Assembly: GCA_045541255.1 (NCBI GenBank)
Contig: JAZQIU010000006.1
Coordinates: forward strand, 124,001-188,000
From: UMGS1124 sp045541255
GTDB taxonomy: Bacteria > Bacillota_I > Bacilli_A > RF39 > UBA660
Direction of reading: 5' to 3'
Length of the DNA: 64,000 nucleotides
The position numbers and the translations under genes are program-made. Of the stretch, positions 44,180-51,983 are shown piece after piece; position 1 is the stretch's first letter; every line of letters starts with the position of its first letter. The notes under the pieces were generated by a model, which made no database searches, had not been told where the DNA came from, and saw nothing but the letters and a program-made list of their open reading frames with translations.

Positions 44180-44239
44180 AAAAAGCAGTAACAGAAATAC
44201 GGAGCCATACACACCAAATCCCAAATTTTAATATAAGTA

Positions 44240-44336
44240 GTCGAGCTCCGACGCCTGTACCATTAGCCGAAGAAAGCTCTTCAAAGTGCCAACACCACAA
44301 GCCACAACGAAGCGCATTATTCCAATTGCCGCCGAC
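44240..44336 (-). repeat. VR-like silent cassette 6
   Basis: 97 bp, open in the VR frame. It encodes VGGNWNN, CGLWCW, LSSANG and VGAR. The 5' flank ends CGCTCTT as in the target gene. A TAA lies 8 codons upstream in frame, so it cannot be part of a longer gene. Confidence 0.85.
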
Positions 44337-44397
44337 AAGAGCGAACGCTGAGAGTTAGCACGAACTATACACACCAAATCCCATTTTAATATAAGTG

Positions 44398-44494
44398 GTC
44401 GAGCTCCGACGTCGGCTACTGACTCAGAAGAATCTAGCAGCAGCAAATAACTAAATAATCCAGAACGATTATCAATACGCCAAAGACCGCCGAC
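44398..44494 (-). repeat. VR-like silent cassette 7 (most diverged)
   Basis: 97 bp, open in the VR frame. It encodes VGGLW, SGLFSY, DSSES and VGAR. Framework codons 12-14 (GGA TTA TTT) and 23 (TCT) differ from all others, so it is the oldest or has a different source. An in-frame TAA lies 11 codons upstream. Confidence 0.8.
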
Positions 44495-44560
44495 AAGAGC
44501 GGAATCAGTAGACCAACGCGAACATTACACACCATGCCCTAAAAAATAAATTTAGCGGCT

Positions 44561-44574
44561 CCGACTACAGTCGG
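44561..44574 (-). other. Hairpin/cruciform candidate downstream of VR
   Basis: CCGAC and GTCGG arms with a 4-base loop lie 61 bases past the VR 3' end on the coding strand. Studied DGRs need a short cruciform beyond the VR for homing. Here part of the stem may come from a truncated cassette, so the role is uncertain. Confidence 0.4.
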
Positions 44575-44596
44575 TATAATAATTATTTTTATTTAT

Positions 44597-44624
44597 GGGA
44601 GGCTGGCCGCCCCCAAACCCCCGC
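44597..44624 (-). other. GC-rich tract next to the VR
   Basis: A 28-base tract, nearly all G and C in otherwise AT-rich DNA, starts at the target gene stop codon and lies 10 bases beyond the VR end. It may act with the VR end (GGAGCTCGAC) as the homing-initiation (IMH-type) region. None of the silent cassettes has it. Confidence 0.45.
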
Positions 44625-45742
44625 TAACTGGTTTTAAGAAGTCGAGCTCCGCTGACCTCCCACGTAAGCGAAGACGCGTTGTTAGCATTAAGACACCACA
44701 AGCCACAATAACTAGAGTCCACCCAACAACCGCCGACAAGAGCGATTCTATTTCCTGGATTACACCAGTAATAATCTGTAGTGTAAGTATCACTACTACC
44801 ACCTACTTTAGTAGGGAAAGCAACTAACGGATTCTTAGAATCGTAACCTAACTCTGTAATATAACTACCACCAGTAGAACTATTTACATAGCCAACTTTC
44901 TCATAATCTCCGTCAAAGACGTCGCTTGCGTAAGAAGTAGGATTATAACAGATATAAGCTTCATATTCTGATATATTAACACCGTCTAAGAATTGCCATA
45001 TATTACCGAATATATCTTCAATTCCACGATAGATAACAGATCCTTTATCAGTACCTGTAGCACTTCCAGATTTCATACCTAAACTATTGCAGCCACCACT
45101 ATTTAAAGCAGCAGTATTGCTTCCGTTAGTATAACCTGGTCCTAATTTTGACTGAGAATTATAATCAGCATATTCAACTAAATATAATAATTGAATTAGG
45201 AAATAATGCCAGTCTAATTGGTGCCAGCCACTACCTAGATTTTTAGCGTATGTTCTAAAGTCTGCTATAGTTTTACTTACTAAAGGAGCATAACCACTAC
45301 GACTATAAACTCCGTCGCTTGATCCAGACATAGTATAACGTCCGATCATAAATTCTTTACTTCTAGTAAAGCCACTTAAATTATCTTTAGAGATAAGTAC
45401 ATATTCGTAACCGTAAGACACATACCTCTTATAATAGAATTCTGGTATTATTGTCATTACTTGACCGTTACTACCTGTAAAGGAAAAATTAGCGTCGCCA
45501 TAATAAGCAACTATCTTTTTATTAGTATTATCATAATTACAAGTGATTATATCACTCCATGGGTAAATACTATCAAAGTCGTTTCTTACTGCAGTAGTAC
45601 CAACTTGAGCGTTAGCTACTAAACCTACGGCGTCCTCAATTCTTTCCCAAGCAGACGAAGCAGAACTTATTTTACGTCTTACTCCGTATACTTTACTTAA
45701 ATTGTTCGATTTCTTTTCTCGAACATTTATTACACCTAACAT
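44624..45742 (-). CDS. DGR-diversified tail-tip/receptor-binding protein
   Basis: 372 aa. The C-terminal ~250 residues look like a formylglycine-generating-enzyme-type C-type lectin fold: SGWHQLDWHYFLIQLLYLVEY, GIEDIFGNIWQFLDG and the final GGxW...GLW...SS...GAR variable region. This is the fold of DGR targets such as Mtd and TvpA. The N-terminal ~100 residues probably join the tail. It lies right after the baseplate-type gene (2-base gap) and before the cassette array and RT. GGAGGG precedes the ATG. It should bind the host receptor, with surface residues changed by the DGR. Confidence 0.9.
   Translation of the reverse strand: MLGVINVREKKSNNLSKVYGVRRKISSASSAWERIEDAVGLVANAQVGTTAVRNDFDSIYPWSDIITCNYDNTNKKIVAYYGDANFSFTGSNGQVMTIIPEFYYKRYVSYGYEYVLISKDNLSGFTRSKEFMIGRYTMSGSSDGVYSRSGYAPLVSKTIADFRTYAKNLGSGWHQLDWHYFLIQLLYLVEYADYNSQSKLGPGYTNGSNTAALNSGGCNSLGMKSGSATGTDKGSVIYRGIEDIFGNIWQFLDGVNISEYEAYICYNPTSYASDVFDGDYEKVGYVNSSTGGSYITELGYDSKNPLVAFPTKVGGSSDTYTTDYYWCNPGNRIALVGGCWVDSSYCGLWCLNANNASSLTWEVSGARLLKTS
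44635..44737 (-). repeat. DGR variable repeat (VR) in target gene
   Basis: The last ~34 codons of the target gene, encoding residues ~336-370 (VGGCW ... CGLW ... ASSLTWEVSGARLL). Compared with the TR, codon 24 AAT became CTT (Asn to Leu), codons 28-29 AAC AAC became GTC AGC (Asn-Asn to Val-Ser), codon 6 GTA became GTG (silent), and one base past codon 32 changed from A to T. Confidence 0.93.
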
Positions 45743-45743
45743 A

Positions 45744-46658
45744 TTAACCCTCCAATTCCATATTAGATAATTGATATGTAATAGTTATCGTAATATCTTC
45801 AAGAGGTTTAGCACTTGTTAAGATTTTAAATCCGCCGTCATAAGAGTTTATACATGCGTCATTTAGTTTAACTTGATTAGCTAAATCTAAAATACCATTA
45901 ACTAGCGTATTAGACGTAATATCACTATCAATTATATCATATTCATACAATTTTGTATCACTATTTAACGCCCAATTATCTAACGTTAAAGTAGTTTCAT
46001 AGCTTTTAAGGCCATTTTTTACGATTTCATATATTTGATTAGCAAGTTTTCCAGCAGCGTCAGAGTCTAATTGATTCTTGATTTTATTAAACCACTCAGA
46101 GAAAGTGTCCTCAGTTGTTTGTATATATTCTTCGAATTTAGTATATAGTTGGTCGTATATTTCTTCTGTGTTTAATGTTTCAACGGTAGAAGCAACAACT
46201 CCACAAACTGATTCTTCAAATCTAGTATCTTTAATCGCTGACTGTGTAATAGAAGTAGCACCATTATTAACATAAATTTCAGCAATTTTAATATCATATA
46301 CGGTAGAGGATCTAACTAAAGCTGGAGCTGACGGATTATCGCTAAATGTTCCTTTGATTATTTGAGCTGATATTAACCTATTTGTTAAATCTAATCTAAT
46401 AACAACATTATCGATTCTTTTTAATGTACCGTCAGCAGTTTCAACAGTTTTAATTAAATCCCCAGTATTAGAATAGCGATAACCTTCTATATTGGCGTCG
46501 CCTTCTTGAATAGTTATAGTCATATCATTATTAGCTATGACTCTTAACTCATTATTAAAAATACCATTAGTAAAGTATTTCTTTAAATGACGAGCAAAGT
46601 CTTCCGCAAAGTAAACTCTGTCGTCGTTTATGTCATTAAAAAAACTATATTTTTCCAT
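45744..46658 (-). CDS. Phage baseplate/upper tail-fibre protein
   Basis: 304 aa. The N-terminus (YFAEDFARHLKKYFTNGIF) and the following beta-rich segment with NVVIRLDL and IAEIYVNNGATSI match baseplate or BppU-like structural proteins of Gram-positive siphophages. A helical linker with several Glu and Lys heptads (about 165-225) leads to a C-terminal beta domain. It lies between the Gp37-like tail protein and the variable tip gene, and probably links them. GGACGGAAG precedes the ATG. Confidence 0.72.
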   Translation of the reverse strand: MEKYSFFNDINDDRVYFAEDFARHLKKYFTNGIFNNELRVIANNDMTITIQEGDANIEGYRYSNTGDLIKTVETADGTLKRIDNVVIRLDLTNRLISAQIIKGTFSDNPSAPALVRSSTVYDIKIAEIYVNNGATSITQSAIKDTRFEESVCGVVASTVETLNTEEIYDQLYTKFEEYIQTTEDTFSEWFNKIKNQLDSDAAGKLANQIYEIVKNGLKSYETTLTLDNWALNSDTKLYEYDIIDSDITSNTLVNGILDLANQVKLNDACINSYDGGFKILTSAKPLEDITITITYQLSNMELEG

Positions 46659-46675
46659 AACTTCCGTCCTTTCTT

Positions 46676-47728
46676 TTATTCATTTACAAATTTTTCTGCG
46701 ATAGGATTACCATAAGTAGGTATTATATCATGTTTACCTTTTTCGATAACTTCTTCTACCTCAGTAATTCTTTGTCTTTGAGTAGTGTTCCAACTTTCTT
46801 TTTTAATATTAACAATATCTCCTAAATCCCAATATTTTCTATAATGGGTAGAGTGTATTGTTGCCTCAAAACTTTCAGTTGGATTAGTTAGTTTTTCTTT
46901 GCCTAAGTTGTCTAAAATTGCGTTATATTGGTCTGTAGTTAAATCTGTATTGCTTTCGCTTTTTGCGTCTACAAACGCCTCTCTAATATCAAAATCGTGC
47001 GTATCAGTTGTTACGTTAGTTACTGTTCTTAAAATACGAGCCGTATCTTCGCCAGTACCACCAACTAATACGTCAGTAATCATATTTTTTCTACTGTATG
47101 TATATTCAGCTGAATCAAGATTTGATTTATCTTCGCTGAATTCATATCTAGTATTAACTTTTTGAGAGTCTGTTCTATCTTTTCCTACATAATTAACGTA
47201 TTTATAACGTTTATTAGCTAAGTCTAAGATAATTTTTCCACCTATATTAGAAGCACGAGAAAGTTTTTCGTGAAATTCATATACATTTTTATAAGTACAT
47301 TGAAAATCAACTTTATCACTTGTTATATCGCTAGAAGTAATATCTAGTAAAGAAAAAGGCGTCATATTGTTTAATAGCTTTCTAAAAGCTCCAATATAAT
47401 CGCCACTATAAGTAACACGTTTCTTTATAATTCTTCTTTTTAACAATGATAATAAAAAACTACCATAAACTGATATAGTAACTTTATCTCCGTCGTCGTT
47501 AAACTTCCAAGACTCAATTATTCCAACTTCGTCGTTTTCTGTTAAATCACTTCGAACAATAATGTTATCATAATTTAATAACCTAAGATTATTAGGTGTT
47601 AAATTTAAGCTTAATTCAAATTCTCCAGTCTCGAAATATTTTCTTCTCCAACGTAGAGAGCCGTAGCTATCTATAACACCTAAAAACTTTAAGTCTCTAT
47701 CATATACATTTAAAGATATAGTTTCCAT
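46676..47728 (-). CDS. Siphovirus Gp37-like tail protein (Tal-type)
   Basis: 350 aa. The start NVYDRDLKFLGVIDSYGSLRWRRKYFETGEFEL and IIESWKFNDDGD match the siphovirus ReqiPepy6 Gp37-like family, which takes the place of the tail-associated lysin hub at the tail tip. No protease or muramidase domain is visible. It overlaps the Dit gene stop by one base, in the standard tape measure-Dit-Tal order. Confidence 0.82.
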   Translation of the reverse strand: METISLNVYDRDLKFLGVIDSYGSLRWRRKYFETGEFELSLNLTPNNLRLLNYDNIIVRSDLTENDEVGIIESWKFNDDGDKVTISVYGSFLLSLLKRRIIKKRVTYSGDYIGAFRKLLNNMTPFSLLDITSSDITSDKVDFQCTYKNVYEFHEKLSRASNIGGKIILDLANKRYKYVNYVGKDRTDSQKVNTRYEFSEDKSNLDSAEYTYSRKNMITDVLVGGTGEDTARILRTVTNVTTDTHDFDIREAFVDAKSESNTDLTTDQYNAILDNLGKEKLTNPTESFEATIHSTHYRKYWDLGDIVNIKKESWNTTQRQRITEVEEVIEKGKHDIIPTYGNPIAEKFVNE

Positions 47729-48591
47729 TATACCGCCTCATATTCTGGTAAGAATTCAACGGTAGTCTCTAAATTGTCCTCGCCACTATCTGCGCCACTT
47801 CTAAAGGTATTAGTTCCACTAGGTACTTGTAAATACTTACTACCATAAGCCATTAAGTAATTTATGTTTTCTTCTTCTCCAGTAGCAGCACTTATATAAA
47901 TAACATTTTTATTATCTATATGAGTAGTAATAATAATCTGATCTCCTGGAGACATAACTTTTTCTATCTGGATTATCTCACGAGTATTAACATTAAATAG
48001 ATATGGATTAGTTACAGTATCATTAGCTTTAAATCTAATAGTCATACCATAATCAAAATCCGTAGTATTTTCTGTAGTACCCATAGAAGTAGTATTTTTA
48101 GTACCAAATTTAATACCTGTTTCTTGTGGAATCTTTAACGCAAATTTAAACGCTGGCGTCCATGTAGCCATAGACAATACTGTAGCTGCAATAGCCGAAA
48201 AACGCGGATTAGGACATACTAGAGAAATAGTAAAATCTCTAGTGTAACCTTTCTTTTCTGGAATAGTTACTTTTTCAACAACACAAGTGATTTTTCTTTC
48301 AATATTTCCTTCATAATAATATAAAGTACCTTCACTATTAAGAGGGAACATATCGAATAGTAATAATCTATTTTCTTGTACGTTTTCTGTTATAGTACCT
48401 TTAATTTGTAAATCTCTTTTATCAATACTCGTACCAGTCCAAGTAGCGCCGACACCATACGCAGATTTAACACTATTAACACTACCTATAACGTCATGAA
48501 AGCCGTCGCATATTCCTAATAGGAAAGGTGGCTTATATGTAAAAGTGATTAGATCGCCTTTGTAGTTTTCAAATATTAAAGTTCTTTCCAT
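47728..48591 (-). CDS. Distal tail protein (Dit)
   Basis: 287 aa from the ATG at 48591. The FTYKPPFLLGICDG start, the central DMFPLNSEGTLYYYEG segment and the NPRFSA motif fit the Sipho_tail/Dit family, which forms the hexameric hub between tail tube and tip. An ATG at 48609 lies in frame but is less well placed than 48591, which follows GGAAAGG. The start overlaps the tape measure gene end. Confidence 0.82.
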   Translation of the reverse strand: MERTLIFENYKGDLITFTYKPPFLLGICDGFHDVIGSVNSVKSAYGVGATWTGTSIDKRDLQIKGTITENVQENRLLLFDMFPLNSEGTLYYYEGNIERKITCVVEKVTIPEKKGYTRDFTISLVCPNPRFSAIAATVLSMATWTPAFKFALKIPQETGIKFGTKNTTSMGTTENTTDFDYGMTIRFKANDTVTNPYLFNVNTREIIQIEKVMSPGDQIIITTHIDNKNVIYISAATGEEENINYLMAYGSKYLQVPSGTNTFRSGADSGEDNLETTVEFLPEYEAV

Positions 48592-48595
48592 ATAA

Positions 48596-50359
48596 TCACG
48601 CCTTTCCATATTTTAGGTTATACTCTTGTAAAGCTTTTCTTGTTTGTCGAGCAGTTTCAGCTGGAGACAATGGCTCAGTAGAGTTAATAGTTAAACTAAA
48701 GTTATTGTTTACCTCGTTGTTAGTTACTGCAGACTGTTGAGATACATACTCTTTATTTTCGTCAGCAGTTAAAACACGTTCTCCTTTATGTAGTAGCGCT
48801 GGCATTTCGTCATAAGGTACGTAATCCATACCGACACGAAGTTTCTTGATTAAAGAAATATTTAATCCTTTACCTCCAACACCAGGTACCCAGTCTGGAA
48901 TCTTTATTTTATTTAATCCTTTAATAAAAGTATTTATTCCGTCTATTATAAAGTTAATAGGAGCTTTAAATATTCCTGTTATGGTAGAAATAATACCGCT
49001 GAATATATCTTTTACTCCCTGCCATGCTTTTTTCCAATTACCAGTAAATATACCAGTTATAAAATTTATTATTCCATTTAAGTATTTTTTTAATCCTTCT
49101 ATGATAGGTGTTAGTGCTGAGAAAGCACGACCGAAAGTATTAGTTAATATACTTGCAGTAATATTAAGCGCACCCTGTAGAGGTGGAAGTATAGCGTTAA
49201 TAATCATAGTCAATAAATTTATTATTGGAGGTAAGATCATATTTAATAACTCTATAAGTGGAGTTAATAACGCCATAAGTAAATCTATAAATGGTTGTAA
49301 TAATTGTAATATTGGTTGTAGTAATGGTAATAATGGTTGAATAAGACTAAGCAATAAAGGTAAAATTAACTGTATTATCTGTAATAATGGCGGTAATAAC
49401 ATATTTATTAGATCCACTATTACTGGTAGAATCGACTCTATGACCTGGGTTATAAAAGGTAAGAGTTGATTTATTAAATCAATAAGTATAGGGAAAATAG
49501 CATTTACTAAATCCATAAGCGGCGGTAATAAAGAAGACAATAGATTTATAAGTATTGGTGCTAGTGTTCCTATTAACGCCTGTATCGTAGGTAAATTATC
49601 TAATATTAACTGTACGAACTGTTGCAATACTGGAAATAGTTGACCGATTAAAGAGTTAAACATACCTGTAAATCCTGTTTTTAATCTATCTATGACGTCC
49701 CCAAATTCCGCACCAGCTGCTACTGCGTCATTACTCATAACACCGCCTAAATCAACGGCTTCTTGTTTTAATTTATTTATTCCGTCGCTACCTTCGGCCA
49801 ATAATGGAGCTAGCTCAGCGTAAGACTTACCGAATATATCGTTTGCTAAAGCGTTTCTAGTAGTTTCGTCTTCCATATCTGCAAGTGCAGCCATAACCTC
49901 GTTAAAGGCGTCTCCACTTGAGCCGATTTCGTTTATATTTATACCTAAACGCTTATAAGCTTCACACATGGTCTTACTTCCTTCTTTAGCGTCAGCAAAG
50001 GCCTTTTGTTGTTTAATCATAGCTTTTTCGAGTGTTGCGGACTCCATACCGCCTAATTTAGCAGCATAGGCCCATTTCTGATATTCTTCTGCAGTTGTTC
50101 CGACTTTTTTAGCCGTATCGTCTAGAGCTCCAGCACTATCAGCCACGCTCATAGCCATAGCAGAGACACCACTAACTACCGCAGTAGTTGCACCGACTAT
50201 TGCGGTCCCAACTTTAGCAGCAGAGCTAACTATTGATCCTAAAGAAGAAGCAAAGCTCTTTTCGGAATCTTTACCTTTTTTAGTGGTATTGTCTATAGCT
50301 TGATTAGCTTTTTCGTTGTCAATAAAGATAGAGCCATATAAACTAAATATACTAGCCAT
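48596..50359 (-). CDS. Tail tape measure protein
   Basis: 587 aa. The N-terminal ~60 residues and the TTAEEYQKWAYAAKLGGMESATLEKAM segment are typical of tape measure proteins. The middle (about residues 225-410) is an unusual chain of hydrophobic helices with regularly placed prolines (LLPPL, LLPFI, ILPVI, LLPPLLQ repeats). The C-terminal part has amphipathic helices and the GERVLTADENKEYV segment seen at the ends of many tape measures. It sets tail length; 587 aa would give a fairly short siphovirus tail. AGGAGGTG precedes the ATG. Confidence 0.9.
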   Translation of the reverse strand: MASIFSLYGSIFIDNEKANQAIDNTTKKGKDSEKSFASSLGSIVSSAAKVGTAIVGATTAVVSGVSAMAMSVADSAGALDDTAKKVGTTAEEYQKWAYAAKLGGMESATLEKAMIKQQKAFADAKEGSKTMCEAYKRLGININEIGSSGDAFNEVMAALADMEDETTRNALANDIFGKSYAELAPLLAEGSDGINKLKQEAVDLGGVMSNDAVAAGAEFGDVIDRLKTGFTGMFNSLIGQLFPVLQQFVQLILDNLPTIQALIGTLAPILINLLSSLLPPLMDLVNAIFPILIDLINQLLPFITQVIESILPVIVDLINMLLPPLLQIIQLILPLLLSLIQPLLPLLQPILQLLQPFIDLLMALLTPLIELLNMILPPIINLLTMIINAILPPLQGALNITASILTNTFGRAFSALTPIIEGLKKYLNGIINFITGIFTGNWKKAWQGVKDIFSGIISTITGIFKAPINFIIDGINTFIKGLNKIKIPDWVPGVGGKGLNISLIKKLRVGMDYVPYDEMPALLHKGERVLTADENKEYVSQQSAVTNNEVNNNFSLTINSTEPLSPAETARQTRKALQEYNLKYGKA

Positions 50360-50971
50360 TTTTAACACCTCCTAAGCCGTAATCTTTCATAATTTCTTCT
50401 GCGCTTCGCATTTTCTTAGTAGGAGGATCAAATTCTTTTACAAAACTTTTACCAGTAATGTTTTTGACAATTTCATTGATTAGTTTAGGAAGTTCTGTCT
50501 CTTTTTTTATTGCATTTTCTAAACATTTAGACAATAAAAAAGGAGACACTTTACTTAATTTATCAATGCCTCCGTAATGCTTATAAATTATTCGTAGGAC
50601 CTCCGCAGTACCGATACCTACGCTATAGATAAAAAATCCTTAACACCGTCAAGTTTAGAGATTTCTTTAAAAATATCAAATATATTTTCACTTTTAGCTT
50701 TTTTAATAGCTTCTTTTAAAGCTGCTTTATATTCTTCCTCTGTATCGTAATCTTCTTCGCTTTTTAAATAACCTTTATACATAGCTACAAACGAATAAAC
50801 TTCTTTTTTACACTTATATAATTTAGTCATTAGTAAAGCGATTAGTTGTTTTCCTAATTCTTCACGATCCTTTTTTTCGTCGCCTGTATTAACTTCCATA
50901 GTTTTTAATTCTTCGGCGATTTCCATTTTATCTAATATTTCACTTAATAATAATAAATATTCTGTTTTCAT
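50352..50971 (-). CDS. Tail assembly chaperone gpGT (-1 frameshift product)
   Basis: If ribosomes slip -1 at 50630-50636, reading continues past the gpG stop to 50352, giving 206 aa. The extension reads IYSVGIGTAEVLRIIYKHYGG and then KVSPFLLSKCLENA to DYGLGGVKNG. The length closes exactly in frame (620 bases plus one re-read base). A gpG/gpGT pair just before the tape measure gene is a conserved feature of long-tailed phages. Confidence 0.8.
50618..50971 (-). CDS. Tail assembly chaperone gpG
   Basis: 117 aa, helical and charged. It starts at MKTEYLLLL (ATG 50971, with GAAGGAA upstream). It ends in KDFLSIA just after the slippery site. It should keep the tape measure protein soluble during tail assembly. 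Confidence 0.8.
   Translation of the reverse strand: MKTEYLLLLSEILDKMEIAEELKTMEVNTGDEKKDREELGKQLIALLMTKLYKCKKEVYSFVAMYKGYLKSEEDYDTEEEYKAALKEAIKKAKSENIFDIFKEISKLDGVKDFLSIA
50630..50636 (-). promoter_or_regulatory. -1 ribosomal frameshift slippery site
   Basis: TTTTTTA on the coding strand in the phase T TTT TTA, five codons before the gpG stop. It fits the X XXY YYZ rule for -1 slippage. Confidence 0.8.
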
Positions 50972-51048
50972 AATTTCCTTCTTTCTATTATTCTCCCTTT
51001 TGTTATCGCTCAAATAGAAAACAAAAAGGAGAATAAATTATTTATTTT

Positions 51049-51606
51049 TTATTCTCCAGTTGTTATAGGACATGTATCATAATCTTCAATTTTATATAAT
51101 CTACTACTATCGTCAATAGTGTAGTGTGGTATAATTTCAAGATTATGTTCGTTTTCAGCTTTAGGAGCTGCTTTATAAGTAAATGCTCCTTCATGTAATC
51201 CGTAATTAAATGTTAATACTTTATAAGTACCGTCTAACATTTGAGTAATTACGTCAATAGTCTTAAGGTATTTTTCTGTGCTAATAACACCGAAATTACC
51301 CTGAGTTATTACACCAGATTCTTTATCTAAAACAGAGTTAGGTAAACCTCTTTGTAATAACTCTTGACTACAACATAAAGATATTATCTTAATAGCTGCG
51401 TCTTCGCCGTCTATAACTTGCATACCTGCAGTTTTTCCACGACGACCGTCGAATTCAATGTCTCTTATTTCTGGTGTTATTGTTAATTCAGCACCACCAC
51501 GAGTAGGTCCAACGATTAACTCGTCTTCTTGTCCCATGTTGAATACGACAATACCTTCGTCGATTTGAATTTTCTTAACGTCGTTTTCAGTAAAAACTCT
51601 TAACAT
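51049..51606 (-). CDS. Major tail protein
   Basis: 185 aa beta-rich protein in the position of the tail tube gene, between the tail completion genes and the gpG/gpGT chaperones. GRRGKTAGMQVIDGEDAAIKI and ITPEIRDIEF fit the tail tube fold of Gram-positive siphophages. AAGGAGGT precedes the ATG. Assignment rests on gene order as much as sequence. Confidence 0.75.
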   Translation of the reverse strand: MLRVFTENDVKKIQIDEGIVVFNMGQEDELIVGPTRGGAELTITPEIRDIEFDGRRGKTAGMQVIDGEDAAIKIISLCCSQELLQRGLPNSVLDKESGVITQGNFGVISTEKYLKTIDVITQMLDGTYKVLTFNYGLHEGAFTYKAAPKAENEHNLEIIPHYTIDDSSRLYKIEDYDTCPITTGE

Positions 51607-51620
51607 TTGTAATACCTCCT

Positions 51621-51983
51621 TTAAAATATTCTTACACTAAATGTTATTTTCTTTTTTATTAGTTCGAATTCTGGATCAGATACAGGTTTCTTACTTTCAA
51701 AATAAATAACGGCTCTTTCTTTAGGGAAAATATGACCGTCTAATATAGTAATTAGTTCTTGTAATTTATTTTCAAGTTCTAATCCTATATTAGGTTCATT
51801 AGACCATATATTTATATCAAAATAAGTTAAAACACCATATCTTAAATTAGAATTAACAGGATCGCTTATTACACCGTAGGGGAATTTAGCTTTTTTGCTA
51901 GCTTCCTCATAATAAATATCAATAATATTTTTAGATTTTAAGAATTCTTGTAGTCCTATAAAGAACTCTGTATCATTAGGCAT
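51621..51983 (-). CDS. Tail terminator/completion-type protein
   Basis: 120 aa. The LELENKLQELITILDGHIFP segment and overall size fit the family of minor capsid/tail terminator proteins that follow the gp10-like gene. The ATG at 51983 follows AGGAGGTC. It overlaps the upstream gene by 8 bases. Confidence 0.65.
   Translation of the reverse strand: MPNDTEFFIGLQEFLKSKNIIDIYYEEASKKAKFPYGVISDPVNSNLRYGVLTYFDINIWSNEPNIGLELENKLQELITILDGHIFPKERAVIYFESKKPVSDPEFELIKKKITFSVRIF

Larger units (their letters stand above)
43444..44494 (-). repeat. Tandem array of seven VR/TR cassettes
   Basis: Seven 97-bp units start 157, 154, 162, 160, 157 and 158 bases apart. Framework codons 1-3, 12-14, 22-23 and 30-32 are almost identical in DNA; codons 4, 6-11, 15-21 and 24-29 are hypervariable. 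Spacers of 57-65 bp have a conserved half (CACTTATATTAAAAT then GGGATTTGGTGTG on the - strand, next to the cassette 3' end) and a variable half. No ribosome site or start codon precedes any unit. A partial unit (GTCGGAGC-like) remains near 44555-44570. The whole 43303-44623 stretch holds no convincing protein gene. Confidence 0.88.

Noticed and set aside
43911..44446. Short open frames in the cassette array
   Set aside because: They run through cassettes in the wrong frame or join parts of two cassettes. No start or ribosome site supports them.
43444..44494. CRISPR-like reading of the regular repeats
   Set aside because: Units are 97 bp with internal variable codons and 57-65-bp spacers. They encode lectin-fold segments, and there are no cas genes.
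44624..45742. Target protein as a true formylglycine-generating enzyme
   Set aside because: It sits in a phage tail operon and ends in a DGR variable repeat. The resemblance is to the fold only.
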